The position numbers and the translations under genes were made by a program. This document shows, one piece after another, positions 47,359 to 59,655 of a stretch of DNA of 64,000 nt. Location: the NCBI RefSeq assembly GCF_021347895.1, contig NC_067134.1, positions 25,692,347-25,756,346 on the forward strand, in the 5' to 3' direction. Position 1 is the first letter of the stretch. Each line of letters begins with the position of its first letter. The stretch comes from Acanthochromis polyacanthus (lineage: Eukaryota > Chordata > Actinopteri > Pomacentridae). The notes below the pieces were generated by a model. It ran no database searches, was not told where the DNA came from, and saw only the letters and a list, made by a program, of their open reading frames with translations.

Positions 47359-49429
47359 TCTCATCACCTTTATAGCTTAATCTGTTTACTGTGATTTGAC
47401 CAAATTTGAACGTTCCATATTTTGACTTTAAAGGAAGAGTCGGGGCTTCTAATCCACCTTCAGTAAATATCAGTTAAAGCATCCTTATGGTCTGCCTGCT
47501 GTCCGTTCTGTGTGCGCACTAAAATAAAAACATAGCTCAGACTGATCCGTGCAACGCTGCTCCAGCTCGTCCTGTGCACGTTCACGCTTGTGCACGTTTA
47601 TGCCAGAGCAGGACAGGAGGGACGTGAGAAGGACTGTAACTCTAGTAAATGTGCAACCTAGCTAAATATCAGCAGTCTTTCTCCAGAATCGCAGATCCAC
47701 CTTTAACCTGGAAGAAGTTCAACGTTCTGTCCATAACACTAAATCCAGATGGAAGACACATGATCATCACGATAATAATATGCAGTCTGATGTTCAAATG
47801 TTTTTCGGGGGGGATTTCAAAGCAGCTAGTGTGAGGTCTCGGTCATGGGACGAGTTGAGGAGCAGAGAAAACTTTTTGAAACGTTTTCATTCTTGTTGCT
47901 ATGATCTTGGTTTGTATGTTGAGTTAGCATGTTAATACAAAGATAACTGGTGACTCTACATTCCCTGATGGTGCGAATGTGAGTTTCTGCTGGTCAATAT
48001 TTGTCAACTCTGTGACCGACTGGCCCCTCAATCAACGGATAAGCCCTTCACTCTCTTACCTCCATAACATCTCTTTCAGTTCTTTATTTATTCTTCTTTA
48101 ATCTTCTATTTAAACTCTAATGATATTCTTAGAGTGACATGCTCTACATTTATCATTGCAAGGTGCGTTTGTGCCAAATGTAAGCGTTAACACATGCAAT
48201 TATGCAGACAGCCGTGCAAACAGAAGCACATCCACTGTCCACATCTATTTCAGATTACATCAAGGCCTTCAGGATGCTTAAGGATGTGACGTAAGGTCGC
48301 CAGGAGAATCTAAACAAAGCGTCGTATCAAATGAGGAAACTCCTCAGTTGAGAGTCCTTCGCTGGTATTTATCCGTCTTAACATTACCGATGAAGTAAAG
48401 TGGAATGTGCACGATGTAAACATGAGTAAACAACCTGAAGTTGTCAAAGAAAATACTGTTGGCAAAGGCGCTTTTAACCCGGATCTAAATCTGAACACAG
48501 TAGTGCAACCTCTTCCATTTTTCATTAAAGTCTTCTGATGTATTTAGTTTAAAAAAAATGGTGTATTTGCAGGAAGAGTGACAAAACTGTGCAGTCTCCT
48601 ACCACTGTATGTGATGTTGCTGTGCGACCGTCTCGAGTCAGAAGCTGAACATATTGATGGCCAAAATTGTGAAAAATGGAATCTAATCTAGGCTAAACGG
48701 CTGTCTGGGGGGCAGCAGAACGAGCTTTAAACACGACACTGACTGACTGATGGAGCTGGAGTCCATTATTCATTCTTCTTCTGGCTCTTTAGCTGCTAAA
48801 TGCTCCAATATTTTCATGATTGAACCTCCAGGTGCGCTGGACAAATGGTGAATCTGACATCGAGTCGACGGAATGAGGAGTTGGGGTGTTACTGACCCTT
48901 TCCATGCAGGCGTTTGAGTAGAAAACATCTAAATATGTAAATAAATGAGAGACGCGGGGGATCAAACCCAGCACGCCGGCTCCACGCTCGTGTCAGACAT
49001 CCTCGGGAGAAAACTTCACACAATGCAGCTCTTGTTTAGACGCAAACTTTTTCTTGTTTTTCTTTAAAGCAGACAACTTGGAGATGTGTGGGGGGTGGAA
49101 GCGATGGCGAGGGATGTGGAAGGATGAGAAAAAACAGAGGGAGGGAAAAGCGGTGCCGAAACACAACGGGAGCATCCATCCTTTAACCGGTGGGGAGTTA
49201 TCGCCTAACGACAGAGCTTTTCCAAACGCTTTAAAAAGCACATTTGAAGATGTATTAGTGCATCCCTGGATCCACTTGCTGCCAATAGGGGGCTGCTCGC
49301 TGGGCTTTGTGCATGTCTGTGTGTATATGTGCTTTTTTTTTTTTTGTAGCTCCCTTCAAATTCCCTTAGCGAGCGTTGCTAAGGTGCTTTAGGGATGGGA
49401 TTAGCTGGAGGCTCATCACACATTCCATA
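47356..49429. other. Intergenic, nothing recognised
   Basis: Unique sequence. Small frames without domains. Confidence 0.4.
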
Positions 49430-49800
49430 ACAGAAAAAAAAGTATGGAGAGAAAGAGGGAGAGAGATAGAAGAGGAGGAATTAAAGGAAGAAGAACGAGG
49501 GAAGGACGGTGACAAGACAAAAATGAAAGGAAAGAGTGGAAAAAAAGTGATGAAATAGATGAAAGAAGGAGAAGAAGACGGGACAACAAAAGGAGACAAG
49601 AAACAAAAAGTAAAAAGAAAGGAAGAAATGTATTAATTTATAGAGAAAAAGAGGTGGCTAAAGAGTAAAACGCTGAGAAAGTAGGTTCAAGAAGAGAGGA
49701 GGCAGAGGAAGGGATGAAGAAGGGAAGGAGGTCACTGAGGAGGAAGAGAGGAAAGAGTAGGAAGAACGAGGGAAGAGGAGGGGAGGAAGGAGTGAGCTTG
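49430..49800. repeat. Long purine-rich (A/G) tract
   Basis: Over about 370 bp this strand is almost entirely A and G, with few pyrimidines. It is built from irregular GAAAG/GAGGAA words and is not a simple dinucleotide repeat. Such tracts can form triplex DNA. Confidence 0.8.
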
Positions 49801-50424
49801 CTGACTGTTGCATCAGCCTGTTAACCGAGGGCAATATGAGGAGAATAAGCTGCATAATGAAGCGTGGAGGCAGCTGTAGGAATGTGTCCACGAAGCCACC
49901 TTGCTGTAATGTTTGAAATCCATCGGAGGAGCAGTCTGGCAGGTTCCGCCATCCCGGTTTACAAAACGCCGAGATTAAACACATGCAGGCAGATGAAACT
50001 GCTAATCTTCGGGATCCTGGGTTTATATTTGGTGTAATGCTCATGCAGCGCACTTCCAACAGATCGCTGGTTAATGCCGTTACAGCTCACACTAACGAGG
50101 CCATCGCACTTTACTGCTAAGTATGATACATGCACTAGTTGTTTTCTGATCAGACACCGGTGTCTACAGGACAATATGTGTTAAATTAAAATGCTGTTTT
50201 TAAGATCATCATGCTTAAAAGAATACCTCATTGGTCATGGTTAAAAGAAACCAACACAGACTGGTAATCAGGCAGCAAACTGACTTCTCACAGACAACAG
50301 TCACAACACTCATATTTGACTCGGACTCCAGGGCTTGTTTGGGCCAATTTAACCCCATTTCAAGTCTGATCTTGGACTTCAGTCTGAACTAAAGTTCAGC
50401 CAAAACTATTTGGTAATGTGAAGG
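49801..50424. other. Intergenic, nothing recognised
   Basis: Unique sequence. A repeat-free block at 49797-50000 ('tgttgcatcagcctgttaac', 'gaataagctgcataatgaag') might be regulatory; no firm motif cluster. Confidence 0.35.
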
Positions 50425-51430
50425 GTTTAAGACGTCTGTGTAGGTTCTCATTCATCCAGGTCATGGTTTTCCAAAGTAGTTTAAATCAATCACTGGACTT
50501 TAAGAAAGTTCCTTGAAGACGTTTCACCTCTCATCCAAGAGGCTTCTTCAGTTCTGGTGGTGGTTGGTGTTGCCTCAGCTTTTAAACCTCTGTGAGGTGT
50601 GTCCGGGGCTATTTTTCCAACGACCGATACCAAGACTCGTCTGACTACTCAACGATGGTCGTTGTATCGGTGGGGGTTGTTGAAATGCACAGATGTCACT
50701 GAGCCCTCGTGTGCTAATGGTGGTCATTAGCATGAGTCTGCTGAGTAGTTCTTTTGGAGAGTTTTGAAAGGACCTGATTGTAAATTGGTGAAAGATGATG
50801 TCGCAGACCCCCCCCCGTTCAGAGATGGCTTCTCTACTTTGACATGGATGGCTTCTTTCACTCCTCTCTCAAACCATCTGTCCTCCCTGTCCAAAATCTG
50901 AACATTGATGTCCTGAAACGAGTGTCCTTCTTCCTTAAGGTGAAGGAAGACTGCCGAATCCTGTCCTGAGGAAGTGGCTCTCCTGTGTTGAGCCATGCGC
51001 TTGTTAAGTGGCTGTTTGGTTTCCCATATGTAGATATCTGAGCATTCCTCGCTGCATTTAACTGCAGACACCAGGTTGCTCTTCTGGCTGTGTGGCGTGG
51101 GGTCTTTTGGGTGGACCAGTCTTTGCCTGAGGGTGTTATTTGGCTTAAAAAAGACAGGAATCTGGTGTTTGTTGAAAATCCTCCTCAGTTTTTCAGACAC
51201 ACCAGACACATATGGGATCACTGTATTGTTGCGCCTGCTCTCCTTCTCTTCCGTCTTCACTGGGTTCTCCTTTCTGGATCTTGTGTGAGCCTTCACAAAG
51301 GTCCAGTCAGGGTATCCACAAGTTTTCAGTGCCCCTTTCCCAAATGGTTCGCAGACTCATTAAAGAGAGCCCCAGTTAATATCAACCAGTTTTCTTATGT
51401 AGGAGTTAAAATCAGGATGACAGAACCCTG
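50425..51430 (-). mobile_element. 3' part of a Penelope-like retroelement
   Basis: In minus orientation, a coding segment with a GIY-YIG-type endonuclease region (50727-51345) is followed by the tail at 50425-50560 (inverse of 'tgaagaagcctcttggatga' and 'catgacctggatgaatgaga'). I recognise this tail as the 3' end of fish Penelope-like elements. The reverse transcriptase core is absent. Confidence 0.75.
50727..51345 (-). pseudogene. Penelope-like element C-terminal fragment with GIY-YIG endonuclease
   Basis: The open frame reads LKTCGYPDWTFVKAHTRSRK, then IPYVSGVSEKLRRIFNKH (the region linking the reverse transcriptase to the endonuclease). Next comes CSEECSDIYIWETKQPLNKR, MAQHRRATSSGQDSAVFLHL and ILDREDRWFERGVKEAIHVK. 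The second half of the GIY-YIG signature is altered: YIG is YIW here. The CxxxC pair and the ExxxR-type helix are kept. The frame is open for about 200 codons but has no proper start and no reverse transcriptase, so it is a truncated copy. Confidence 0.8.
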
Positions 51431-52842
51431 AACAACAGACCCTGTCGCCCAGCAATTCTACACCTTAAGACCCAAAATCAGCTCTAGATACTGACAGTTA
51501 GAATCTGACCTCTGATTCTCGCTGAAGAACAAACTGTGTTGACCACATATCCTAAACATTTTCTCATCCAGCGCTGCTTTTTTGCACCACGATCTCCATT
51601 TTGTCGACTTTTGCTTCTGTAACTCAGGTAAAATCACTTAAATAAACTGTAAAAATTGTGAAAACTACGGTAAATATTAGTAAAATAACAATATTTTTAG
51701 CTACAACTGTTAAATGTTATGGTCACATGTTTAAAAAGAATTAATTATTACTTGTAAAAAATCAAGTTTTTTGTATTTCGGACTTTATTTGTTGTTTCTG
51801 ACAGTGAACATGTAAATTAAAACTTTTTTTCCTTTGTGATTTTAGTGGATATTATCAGGAATTTAACAAATCTGGAAAAACTAAAACAACACCAACAATT
51901 ACATGTAATCCTTAATATAGATAAGTTTTCTTTTTTTCAAAAAAAGAAGGCATATATCTGTAAAATAATGATATTTTCATGATTTAAAAAAAATGTAATT
52001 ATCATTTAAAAAATACAGGACTGTGGACATTATTTGCATTTTTTCTCTCTTTTTATTTTGGCTAACATGCAAATTAATACTTTCTCTGTGATTTTACTAA
52101 TAATTATCTTTAATTAAAAAAATCAGGAAAGTCTGTAAAGCAACAGCAAATTGTTACAGATAAAAACTGTAAAAAAAAATGTTTATTTGCGACATTATGT
52201 GTAAATACTGTAGTGTGTTCATGTCGGTGAAGTTTCTCTTCTCCTGATTTTAAAATCTGTTTGGACTTTAACTCCTGTGGTCTGTTCTTCTTTTGTTTGG
52301 GAAAACTAAAATAACGTGTTGAGAACAAGCTTCACATCAATCAGTCGTGGGAAAAGTAAAACAGGTAATTAGTGAGGTGAAGGTGTCGCAGAAACGGACT
52401 CTGCGTTCCTTCTTTGTCGAGTAAATAACGAGCATGTTGACCTCTGAATGAAGCTAATCAGTGCTGCGTTACGGATGGAGACTGCTCAGTTTGACGCATC
52501 ATCAGCGGCCAGCACGGACTCAGACATGGTTATGTACTGTTTTCATATCTAAATACAGCCAATAATACTGTTAAAGCATTCTTACCAATACACCTGACTG
52601 AGAACGATAAGGAACGCTGTATTAATCGTGGGCTCAGAGCCATTTACTCTGTTTTACTTGACATGCAGAGCAGCTGCTGCATGCCTTTCATAGCCTAACG
52701 TACATGTCGAGTCTCACGTTTTACCCCAAAGACTCACATTTCAGTGCCTCTGATCGCCATCTGTAGAATAAAAACGTCACATTTACACACAGACGTGGAA
52801 ATAAAAAGTGCACGACGTATGTTTAGCATCTCTACTACACCA
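51431..52842. other. AT-rich intergenic sequence
   Basis: Between about 51620 and 52260 the phrase 'actgtaaaaa' and its variants recur in both orientations, suggesting a very old repeat, but no ends are definable. Confidence 0.35.
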
Positions 52843-53647
52843 TTAACCCTCCTGTTGTCCTCATTTACGGGCACGAAAATTATTGTTTCCTTGTCTGAAA
52901 AAAGTCCAAATATTCGGCAAAAAAAATTCAACAAAATCCTGAAAATTTGCAAAACCTTCAGGAGGAAAATTCCAATAATTTCTTAAAAGTTTCCCTCAAA
53001 AGTTTGGGTTTTAAAAAAAAAACAAAAAAAAAAACAACCCAACTTTGGGAAGAAAATTCTTGGAAACATTTTCAAAAAATTTGTCAAATTCTAAACTAAA
53101 GTTGTTCTGCAGGTCAAAAATGACCCGTTTTAAAGTTTGAAAATGTGGAAAAAAATCCATATTTCCACGGGGAAACTTCTGATGTCCACATTTTCAACAT
53201 TTTTGGGAAATATTTGAACAATTTCTGGTGAAAAAAAGAAATGTTAAAAAATGTTTCTCTAAGAATATTCACATAAAAATCAACCAAAATCCAGCGAAAT
53301 TCGCTGGATTTTGGTTGATTTTTATGTGAATATTCTTAAAGAAAATATTAGAAGTTTTACTGATAAATATGTAATCACTTTAGATATTTTTAGGATTTTT
53401 TGGAAGACTTTTACTCATTTTTTGAAAATATTTACAGGAATTTTCTTACCAAATTGGGTGATTTTTTTCAAAAATACAAATTTTAAGGGAATTTTTTAAG
53501 GAATTATTGGAATTTTCTTCCTGACGGTTTTGCAAATTTTCAGAAATTTGGGTAATTATTTTTTTTTTTGCTGAATTTTTGGATTTTTTTTCAGACAAGG
53601 AAACAATATTTTTTGGTGCCTGTAAACGAGGACAAGAGGAGGGTTAA
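52843..53647. mobile_element. Composite TTAA/CCCTC MITE: left half plus a complete inverted copy
   Basis: Both outer ends are TTAA + AACCCTCCTGTTGTCCTC-type left termini in inverted orientation (TTAA at 52843-52846 and 53644-53647). From 52843 to about 53093 it is the family's left half on the plus strand. From about 53100 to 53647 it is a nearly full copy on the minus strand, including its own 'aggtcaaaaatgacccg' inner end. That copy's centre is a perfect palindrome (about 53260-53345). Confidence 0.8.
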
Positions 53648-54318
53648 ATGCCCAAAATATTATGTTTTATTGACGTCTAAAATCCATATTTGTCCGTTCA
53701 GATGAGCCTCCGCTGTGCACACAGTCAGTGTGAAGCAGGGCGATAGGCTCATACCTGCTGCATAGGTGTGGTCTGTCAGAGCTCCTGTTACCCGGCCTTC
53801 CACTGCTGAACCTGAGCTCCCTCTGTTTGGACAAATTGACACAGTGAACTGAGCTGACAGGCAGCCAGATTTCCCTGTTTGTGTTTACCCGTCGCTTACT
53901 TTCTATCTGACGGTGATGCACACAAACAAAAAAGCTGGACCAAATAGAACTGATGTTTTGTGATTTTACATTTCTCCTTAATTCGTTTCCATCCAGGAAA
54001 ACAAACACGCTGTAAACTTTTGATATTTGTTCCTCTCTTTCTCTCGCCGGTCTGCCTTTGGTTCTCCCTCCATCCGTCCGTTTAGGGTTTCCATGATCTC
54101 ATTATGCGCCAATGAAAAGGGACAGGTAATGCAATCTGGCGTGGCGTGGCTTGTGTGTGTGTGTTGATTACCTGAACAGCAGTCAACAGAGTCTCTATTT
54201 CACCCACTTATCTCGTCTAGAAATAATCATCTAATCAGACGTGCACGCCCACACACATGAATGTAGAAAACACGGCACATCCAGGCATGCAGCTGGATGG
54301 ACACCCTGGAGATTCATC
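53648..54318. other. Intergenic with one enhancer candidate
   Basis: Unique sequence. 54085-54150 ('ttccatgatctcattatgcg', 'ccaatgaaaagggacag', 'gtaatgcaatctgg') is repeat-free and resembles a conserved non-coding block. No gene. Confidence 0.35.
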
Positions 54319-55560
54319 TTAACCCTCCTGTTGTCCTCGTTTACAGGCACCAAAAAATATTCTTTCCTTGTCTGAAAAAAATCCAAAAATTCAGAAAAAA
54401 AAATTCCCCAAATTTCTGAAAATTTGCAAAACCTTCAGGAAGAAAATTCTAATAATTCCTTAAAAGTTTTCCTTAAAAGTTTTATTTAAAAAATCCTCCA
54501 GATTTGGCAAGAAAATTCCTGTAAATATTTTCAAAAAATGAGTAAAAGTCTTCCAAAAAAATCCTAAAAATATCTAAAGTGATTACATATTTATCAGTAA
54601 AACTTCTAATATTTTCTTTAAGAATATTCACATAAAAATCAACCAAAATTCCCCAAATTTCTGAAAATTTGCAAAACGTTCAGGAAGAAAATTCTAATAA
54701 TTCCTTAAAAGTTTTATTTTAAAAAAATACCCCAAATTTGGCAAGAAAATTCTTGTAAATATTTTCAAAAAATGAGTAAAAGTCTTCCAAAAAATCCTAA
54801 AAATATCTAAAGTGATTACATATTTATCAGTAAAACTTCTAATATTTTCTTTAAGAATATTCACATACAAATCAACCAAAATTTCCCAAATTTCTGAAAA
54901 TTTGCAAAACGTTCAGGAAGAAAATTCTAATAATTCCTTAAAAGTTTTATTTTAAAAAAATACCCCAAATTTGGCAAGAAAATTCTTGTAAATATTTTCA
55001 AAAAATGAGTAAAAGTCTTCCAAAAAATCCTAAAAATATCTAAAGTGATTACATATTTATCAGTAAAACTTCTAATATTTTCTTTAAGAATATTCACATA
55101 CAAATCAACCAAAATTTCCCAAATTTCTGAAAATTTGCAAAACGTTCAGGAAGAAAATTCTAATAATTCCTTAAAAGTTTTATTTTAAAAAATACCCCAA
55201 ATTTGGCAAGAAAATTCTTGTAAATATTTTCAAAAAATGAGTAAAAATTGTCAAAAAAAATTCCTAAAAATATCTAATGTGATTCCAAATATATCAGTAA
55301 AACTTCTAATATTTTCTTTAAGAACATTCACAAAACAGCAACTAAAATCCAGTGAACTTTGCTGGATTTTGGTTGATTGTTTTTGTGTGAATGTTCTTAA
55401 AGAAACATTTTTTAAAAAAAAATTTCCACCAAAAAATGTTCAAAGATTTCCCAAAAATGTTGAAAATGTGGACATCAGAAGTTTCACTGTGAAAATATAT
55501 TCATTTTTTCCACATTTTCAAACTTTAAAACGGGTCAATTTTGACAAACAGGACAACAAA
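54319..55560 (+). mobile_element. TTAA/CCCTC MITE copy enlarged by an internal tandem array
   Basis: The left end is TTAACCCTCCTGTTGTCCTCG at 54319. The right end is degenerate ('gacaaacaggacaaca') at about 55560. The left-half segment starting 'tttctgaaaatttgcaaaac' occurs four times (54413, 54658, 54891, 55124). The first spacing is about 245 bp and the next two are exactly 233 bp, with the 233 bp units almost identical. The central hairpin and right half occur once. Confidence 0.85.
54658..55123. repeat. 233 bp direct tandem repeat inside the MITE
   Basis: Two successive units differ by only a few bases. They even encode the same spurious 61-codon minus-strand frame at 54694-54879 and 54927-55112. 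The unit spans left-half sequence up to 'attcacatacaaatcaacca', so the junction lies at the start of the central hairpin. Confidence 0.9.
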
Positions 55561-57764
55561 AATCACACGCGCTGAACCCTTTAAACTAAAGGACAAATCT
55601 GCTCGTTTTGTGCATTTCTCACTGTTAAAATCCAACTGAAAATACCAAAAACAACCAAAAATGTATCTTTCTTACTAATCAGTTTGCTTTTAACTGTAAC
55701 CGTCATCCGTGGGTGTGTGTTTATTTTGAGTATATACTAGTTTTGGAAAGTTTTAAGGTTGTAAAGTGCAATATATTTAGATGTAAGTGAAGTAAATCAT
55801 TTAAAGCTTCATTTTTGTCTCCTAAAAATTACATTCCTGTACAGCTTCACTGCATCTTCAACCACATCTTCACAAAACTGATTTTAAGTCACCCTGTTAA
55901 GCCAGAACATGGAACAGAAGCTTTAAACATGATATGAAAGGGTCATATTTGAGCCAAAATGTAATATTTTCCTCAGCAGACATAGTTTTGGTGCCTAAAC
56001 CAAACAGAGAGTAAACAAAAAGCGAAAACTAAACTTACGCCTCCTATCTCCTCCTGCAGGCTTTGTGCTTCTTTCAAAGTGGCAGCTTTTCTAACAGCAT
56101 CGCTGGTGAGGAGATATGTTTGCTTCAAAACAACTCCACTACGTAATTAAGGATGCAGCATCACTCTCCAGGTTAGCTTGGTTATATATAAAAGCAAACC
56201 AGTTCCAATCTAATAATAAGACTTTTTGTTATCTGCTGCACAGTGCTTAGACGTTAATGTGTGGCTTTTTTTTAATGTACAGATGTCAGATGAACGTGTC
56301 TTTTCATGGGACTGGCCGACAAAAAAGACAATAATTTACCCCAGAACAAGTCTTACCACTGAAGCAGACCTCTCCAATGTGAGAATCAGCTTTTTAAGGC
56401 ATATTACGTTCCAACAACGTGATAAATACGATCTATGACCAACAAGATGTGCTCCAGCTGACTGTTGTGCTGAAAGCCTCACATGAAAACTCATCCCTCG
56501 TCTTCCTCTTCACTGCAAAAACACAAAGGATTCATTTATTTTCATTTTTAGCAGGAGTTGTGCGTTTGTGCCTCTCCAGCTCTCCGCTAATGCTCAGTTG
56601 GCAGGTGCCTATAATATTAAAAAACATATATTGAACCTCTCGACAGCAAGAGAACTGAAAAATAGATCAATCAATGGGAGAGAGGGGAAAAAAGCGATGA
56701 GAAGAAAAGGGGAGAGAGGGAGGGAGGCTGATCGACTGTAGCTTTGACCTCTCTGCTCACATTAAACTCCCCCCCCCCTCACAAAAAAAAGCCTCCAAGC
56801 CCTCCACGGCCAGGGCATTTTACTGTATCAATCGCCCCCCCACTCCCACGCCCTCTTAGCCACCCACCCCACATGGTTGGACAGCCGATAAGTTGGAGCC
56901 GAGGACTAAAAGCCCCCGCAGGGCGAGCGACAATAGGACTCCTACAGTCATGGAAAGGAAAGTGCTCTCTCTCCTCTCTCTCACTTTCTTCCTCGGCCAC
57001 TCTCTGCTGCTCTCCTTCGCTGTAGGGAGACATTATGGAAGTCATTATTCTGGCCCTCCAAGGTGCCACCAAAGCTTCAGGGCTTTGACCTGGCCGTGTG
57101 TGTGTTGTGTTGTGTGTGTGTGTGTGAATGTGTGCGTATACATAAGCCCTGCAGGATGTCCTCCAGCCCCACAGGGCGCGAGATGAGGAGAATTAAGCAG
57201 AATTCTTCCTAAGAGTCCAGTCTGTTTTTCCCTACAGAAGAGCAACGTCGTACATTTAACATTTCCTCTGTTAGGCGCATATATACGTCTGCCATGAGGG
57301 AAATTTGAGAAAAATCAAAGCAAATCTGCACTGTGTAAATCCTTGCTTTGGCTTAACAAGAGTTACTGCACAATAATAACAAAATATTTTACCTAGTGAG
57401 GGGTTTTCGTGTCTTATTTTGAATTAAACATGCATCAAGATCAACAGTTAATCAGCACCGTACTGACTACTGACGATGAAGCTGCAGATTAACTGAGCAC
57501 CGTTAACAATCATCACTGTTTCAGTAGTTTAAGTAGGTTTTTAAAAAAAACCACACAACTTCAAATCTGTCCTTTCAATATCAAAAGCCACTCCCAGTTA
57601 GATTTGACAGGTTGACTCTAAGAAGGTTGTTCCTTCTGGAAGATCTTTGCCACTGTCAGCTTGGACTCAAAGCGCAACAAGGCCTTCTATTGCTGACCCA
57701 AAATCATTGGAAGAGGCGTCAAAACGTACTAAATAACTCAATATTCATTAGCTCGGTTTAGTCC
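55561..57764. other. Intergenic, nothing recognised
   Basis: Unique sequence. Purine-rich at 56670-56730, pyrimidine-rich at 56766-56870, GT run at 57100-57126. Overlapping frames at 56744-57245 have no domain. Confidence 0.4.
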
Positions 57765-58290
57765 TTAGCCCTCCTGTTGTCCTCATTTATAGGCACCACA
57801 AAATGTAGTTTCCTTGTCTGAAAAAAATCAAAAAAATCCCCCAAATTTCTGAAAATTTGCAAAACCTTCAGGAAGGAAAATCCAATAATTCCTTAGAAGT
57901 TTTCCTTTAAAAGTTTTATTTTAAAAAAAAGAGAAAACAAACAAGTTTGGCAAGTAAATTCTTGTAAATAGTTTTCAAAAAATGTGTAAAAATCCTAAAA
58001 ATATCTAAAGTGATTCCATATGTATCGGTAAAACTTCTAATATTTTCTTTAAGAACATTCCCAAAAAATCAACCAAAATTCAGCGACTTTCTGCTGGATT
58101 TTGGCTGATTTTTATGTGAATGTGCTTAAAGAAACAATTTTTACATTTCTTTTTTTCCACCAAAAAAATGTTCAAAAATTTCCCAAAAACGTTGAAAATG
58201 TGGACATCAGAAGTTTCACTGTGAAAATATATTTTTCCCCCACATTTTTAAACTTTAAAACGGGTTAATTTGACCCACAGGACGATAATA
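57765..58290 (+). mobile_element. TTAA/CCCTC MITE copy
   Basis: The left end is TTAG + CCCTCCTGTTGTCCTCAT (TTAA mutated). The body is complete through 'gtggacatcagaagtttcac'. The right end stops at 'gacccacaggacgataat', so the final GAGGGTTAA is lost or mutated. Confidence 0.75.
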
Positions 58291-58861
58291 GCTGCATTGG
58301 AGGGCAGCTTTAAACAATTTAAACATCCTGTAAAGTAAGGAAAATCCATCTGAGGTTCATCCAAGTGAAGCAGCTGCAGCTCGATGGAAAGCCTTTCCAG
58401 TTTCATTTCTAGTGTAAAATTAAAGGGGAGTATTCACCGTGAATCATTTCCTGATAAATAGAACTTGATCACGGTGCCACAATCAAAGGTGAGCAGTCGT
58501 ACAGAAGAGCAACAGATGCCATGAAGAATGATGCACTGGCTCTGCACCGGACTGGCTTTGGTGTAATAAATTTCTCGACAGCACCAATTACAGCCACCTA
58601 ATCTAAATGTTCCAGCCAGATGAGGTTGGCGTCTACTATAGCTACCAAAACGAAACCGCATAGCAGGGTGTCTGCGGGGTTTCTGTTTATATGTTTGCCA
58701 GACAGAGACAGACACATCCACAAGCCGATTTTCACATTTCTCCATAAATCTCACGGCTTGTGGATGCCTTTCTGGTTTTTATTACCGGGCTCAACCCGAG
58801 AGGGACGAATTCATCAGATCTTCCAATGTAGCACAGACTAGTTTGCTGTTTTTATTTGCTA
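58291..58861. other. Intergenic, nothing recognised
   Basis: Unique sequence. 58545-58640 ('gcaccaattacagccaccta') is repeat-free and has a homeodomain-type AATTA site. Confidence 0.35.
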
Positions 58862-59646
58862 TTAACCCCCGTGTCGTCCTGCGAGTCAAAATGTGGGAAA
58901 ATATATATGAGTAAAAATCAGCTAAGGAGTAATAATGTGTAACAAATCATCTAGACATTCAAATTCTTTTATTGATTAATCAAAGGACATTTTATTGCAC
59001 TTTGATGATTGCCTTAACAATATAAACATATGAAAAGATAGTAAACTAGGCACGTTTTTGACAAATGGCCTATCAAGTTTCCAAAATTACGCTTATGTAT
59101 GTTACTTTTTGATGGAAAAAGTGAACTTTTTTCCGTCAAAAGTAACATACAAAAGTAACATACATAAGTGTAATTTTGGAAACTTGAACTTTACTCATAT
59201 ATATATCCACAGAGAAACTTCTGATGTCCACATTTTTCATGTTTTTGGGAAATTTTTGAATATTTTTTTGGTGGAAAAAAACATTAAAATGTTTCTTTAA
59301 GAACATTTACAAAAAAATATTTTTTTTCTGAATGTTCTTAAGAAAATATGAGAAGTTTTACTGATACATATGGAATCACTTTAGATATTTTTAGGATTTT
59401 TTGGAAAATTTTTACTAATTTTTTGAAAATATTTACAAGAATTTTCTTGCCACATTTGGGGGATTTTTTAAAAATAAAACTTTAAAGGGAAACTTTTAAG
59501 TAATTACTGGAATTTTCTTCCTGAAGGTTTTGCAAATTTTCAGAAATTTGGGGAATTTTTTTGCTGATTTTTTTTGTGGTGATTTTTTTTAAGACAAGGA
59601 AACAATATTTTTTGGTTCCCTTAAATGAGGACAACAATGGGGTTGA
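58862..59646 (-). mobile_element. TTAA/CCCTC MITE copy with a nested hairpin insertion
   Basis: The left end TTAACCCCCGTGTCGTCCTGCG is the family's right terminus inverted. The right end '...gaggacaacaatggggttga' is the inverted left terminus with TTAA mutated to TTGA. A 290 bp insert sits at 58908-59197. Confidence 0.75.
58908..59197. mobile_element. 290 bp foldback insertion at a TA site
   Basis: It starts TGAGTAAA and ends TTTACTCA, flanked by TA on both sides within 'atatata'. Inside, an inverted repeat pairs 'caagtttccaaaattacgct' (59074) with 'gtgtaattttggaaacttg' (ends 59186). The inner arms contain 'gtatgttacttttt' / 'aaaagtaacatac', the latter duplicated. TA flanks suggest a Tc1/mariner-mobilised MITE. 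Confidence 0.6.
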
Positions 59647-59655
59647 TCCCCTCCC

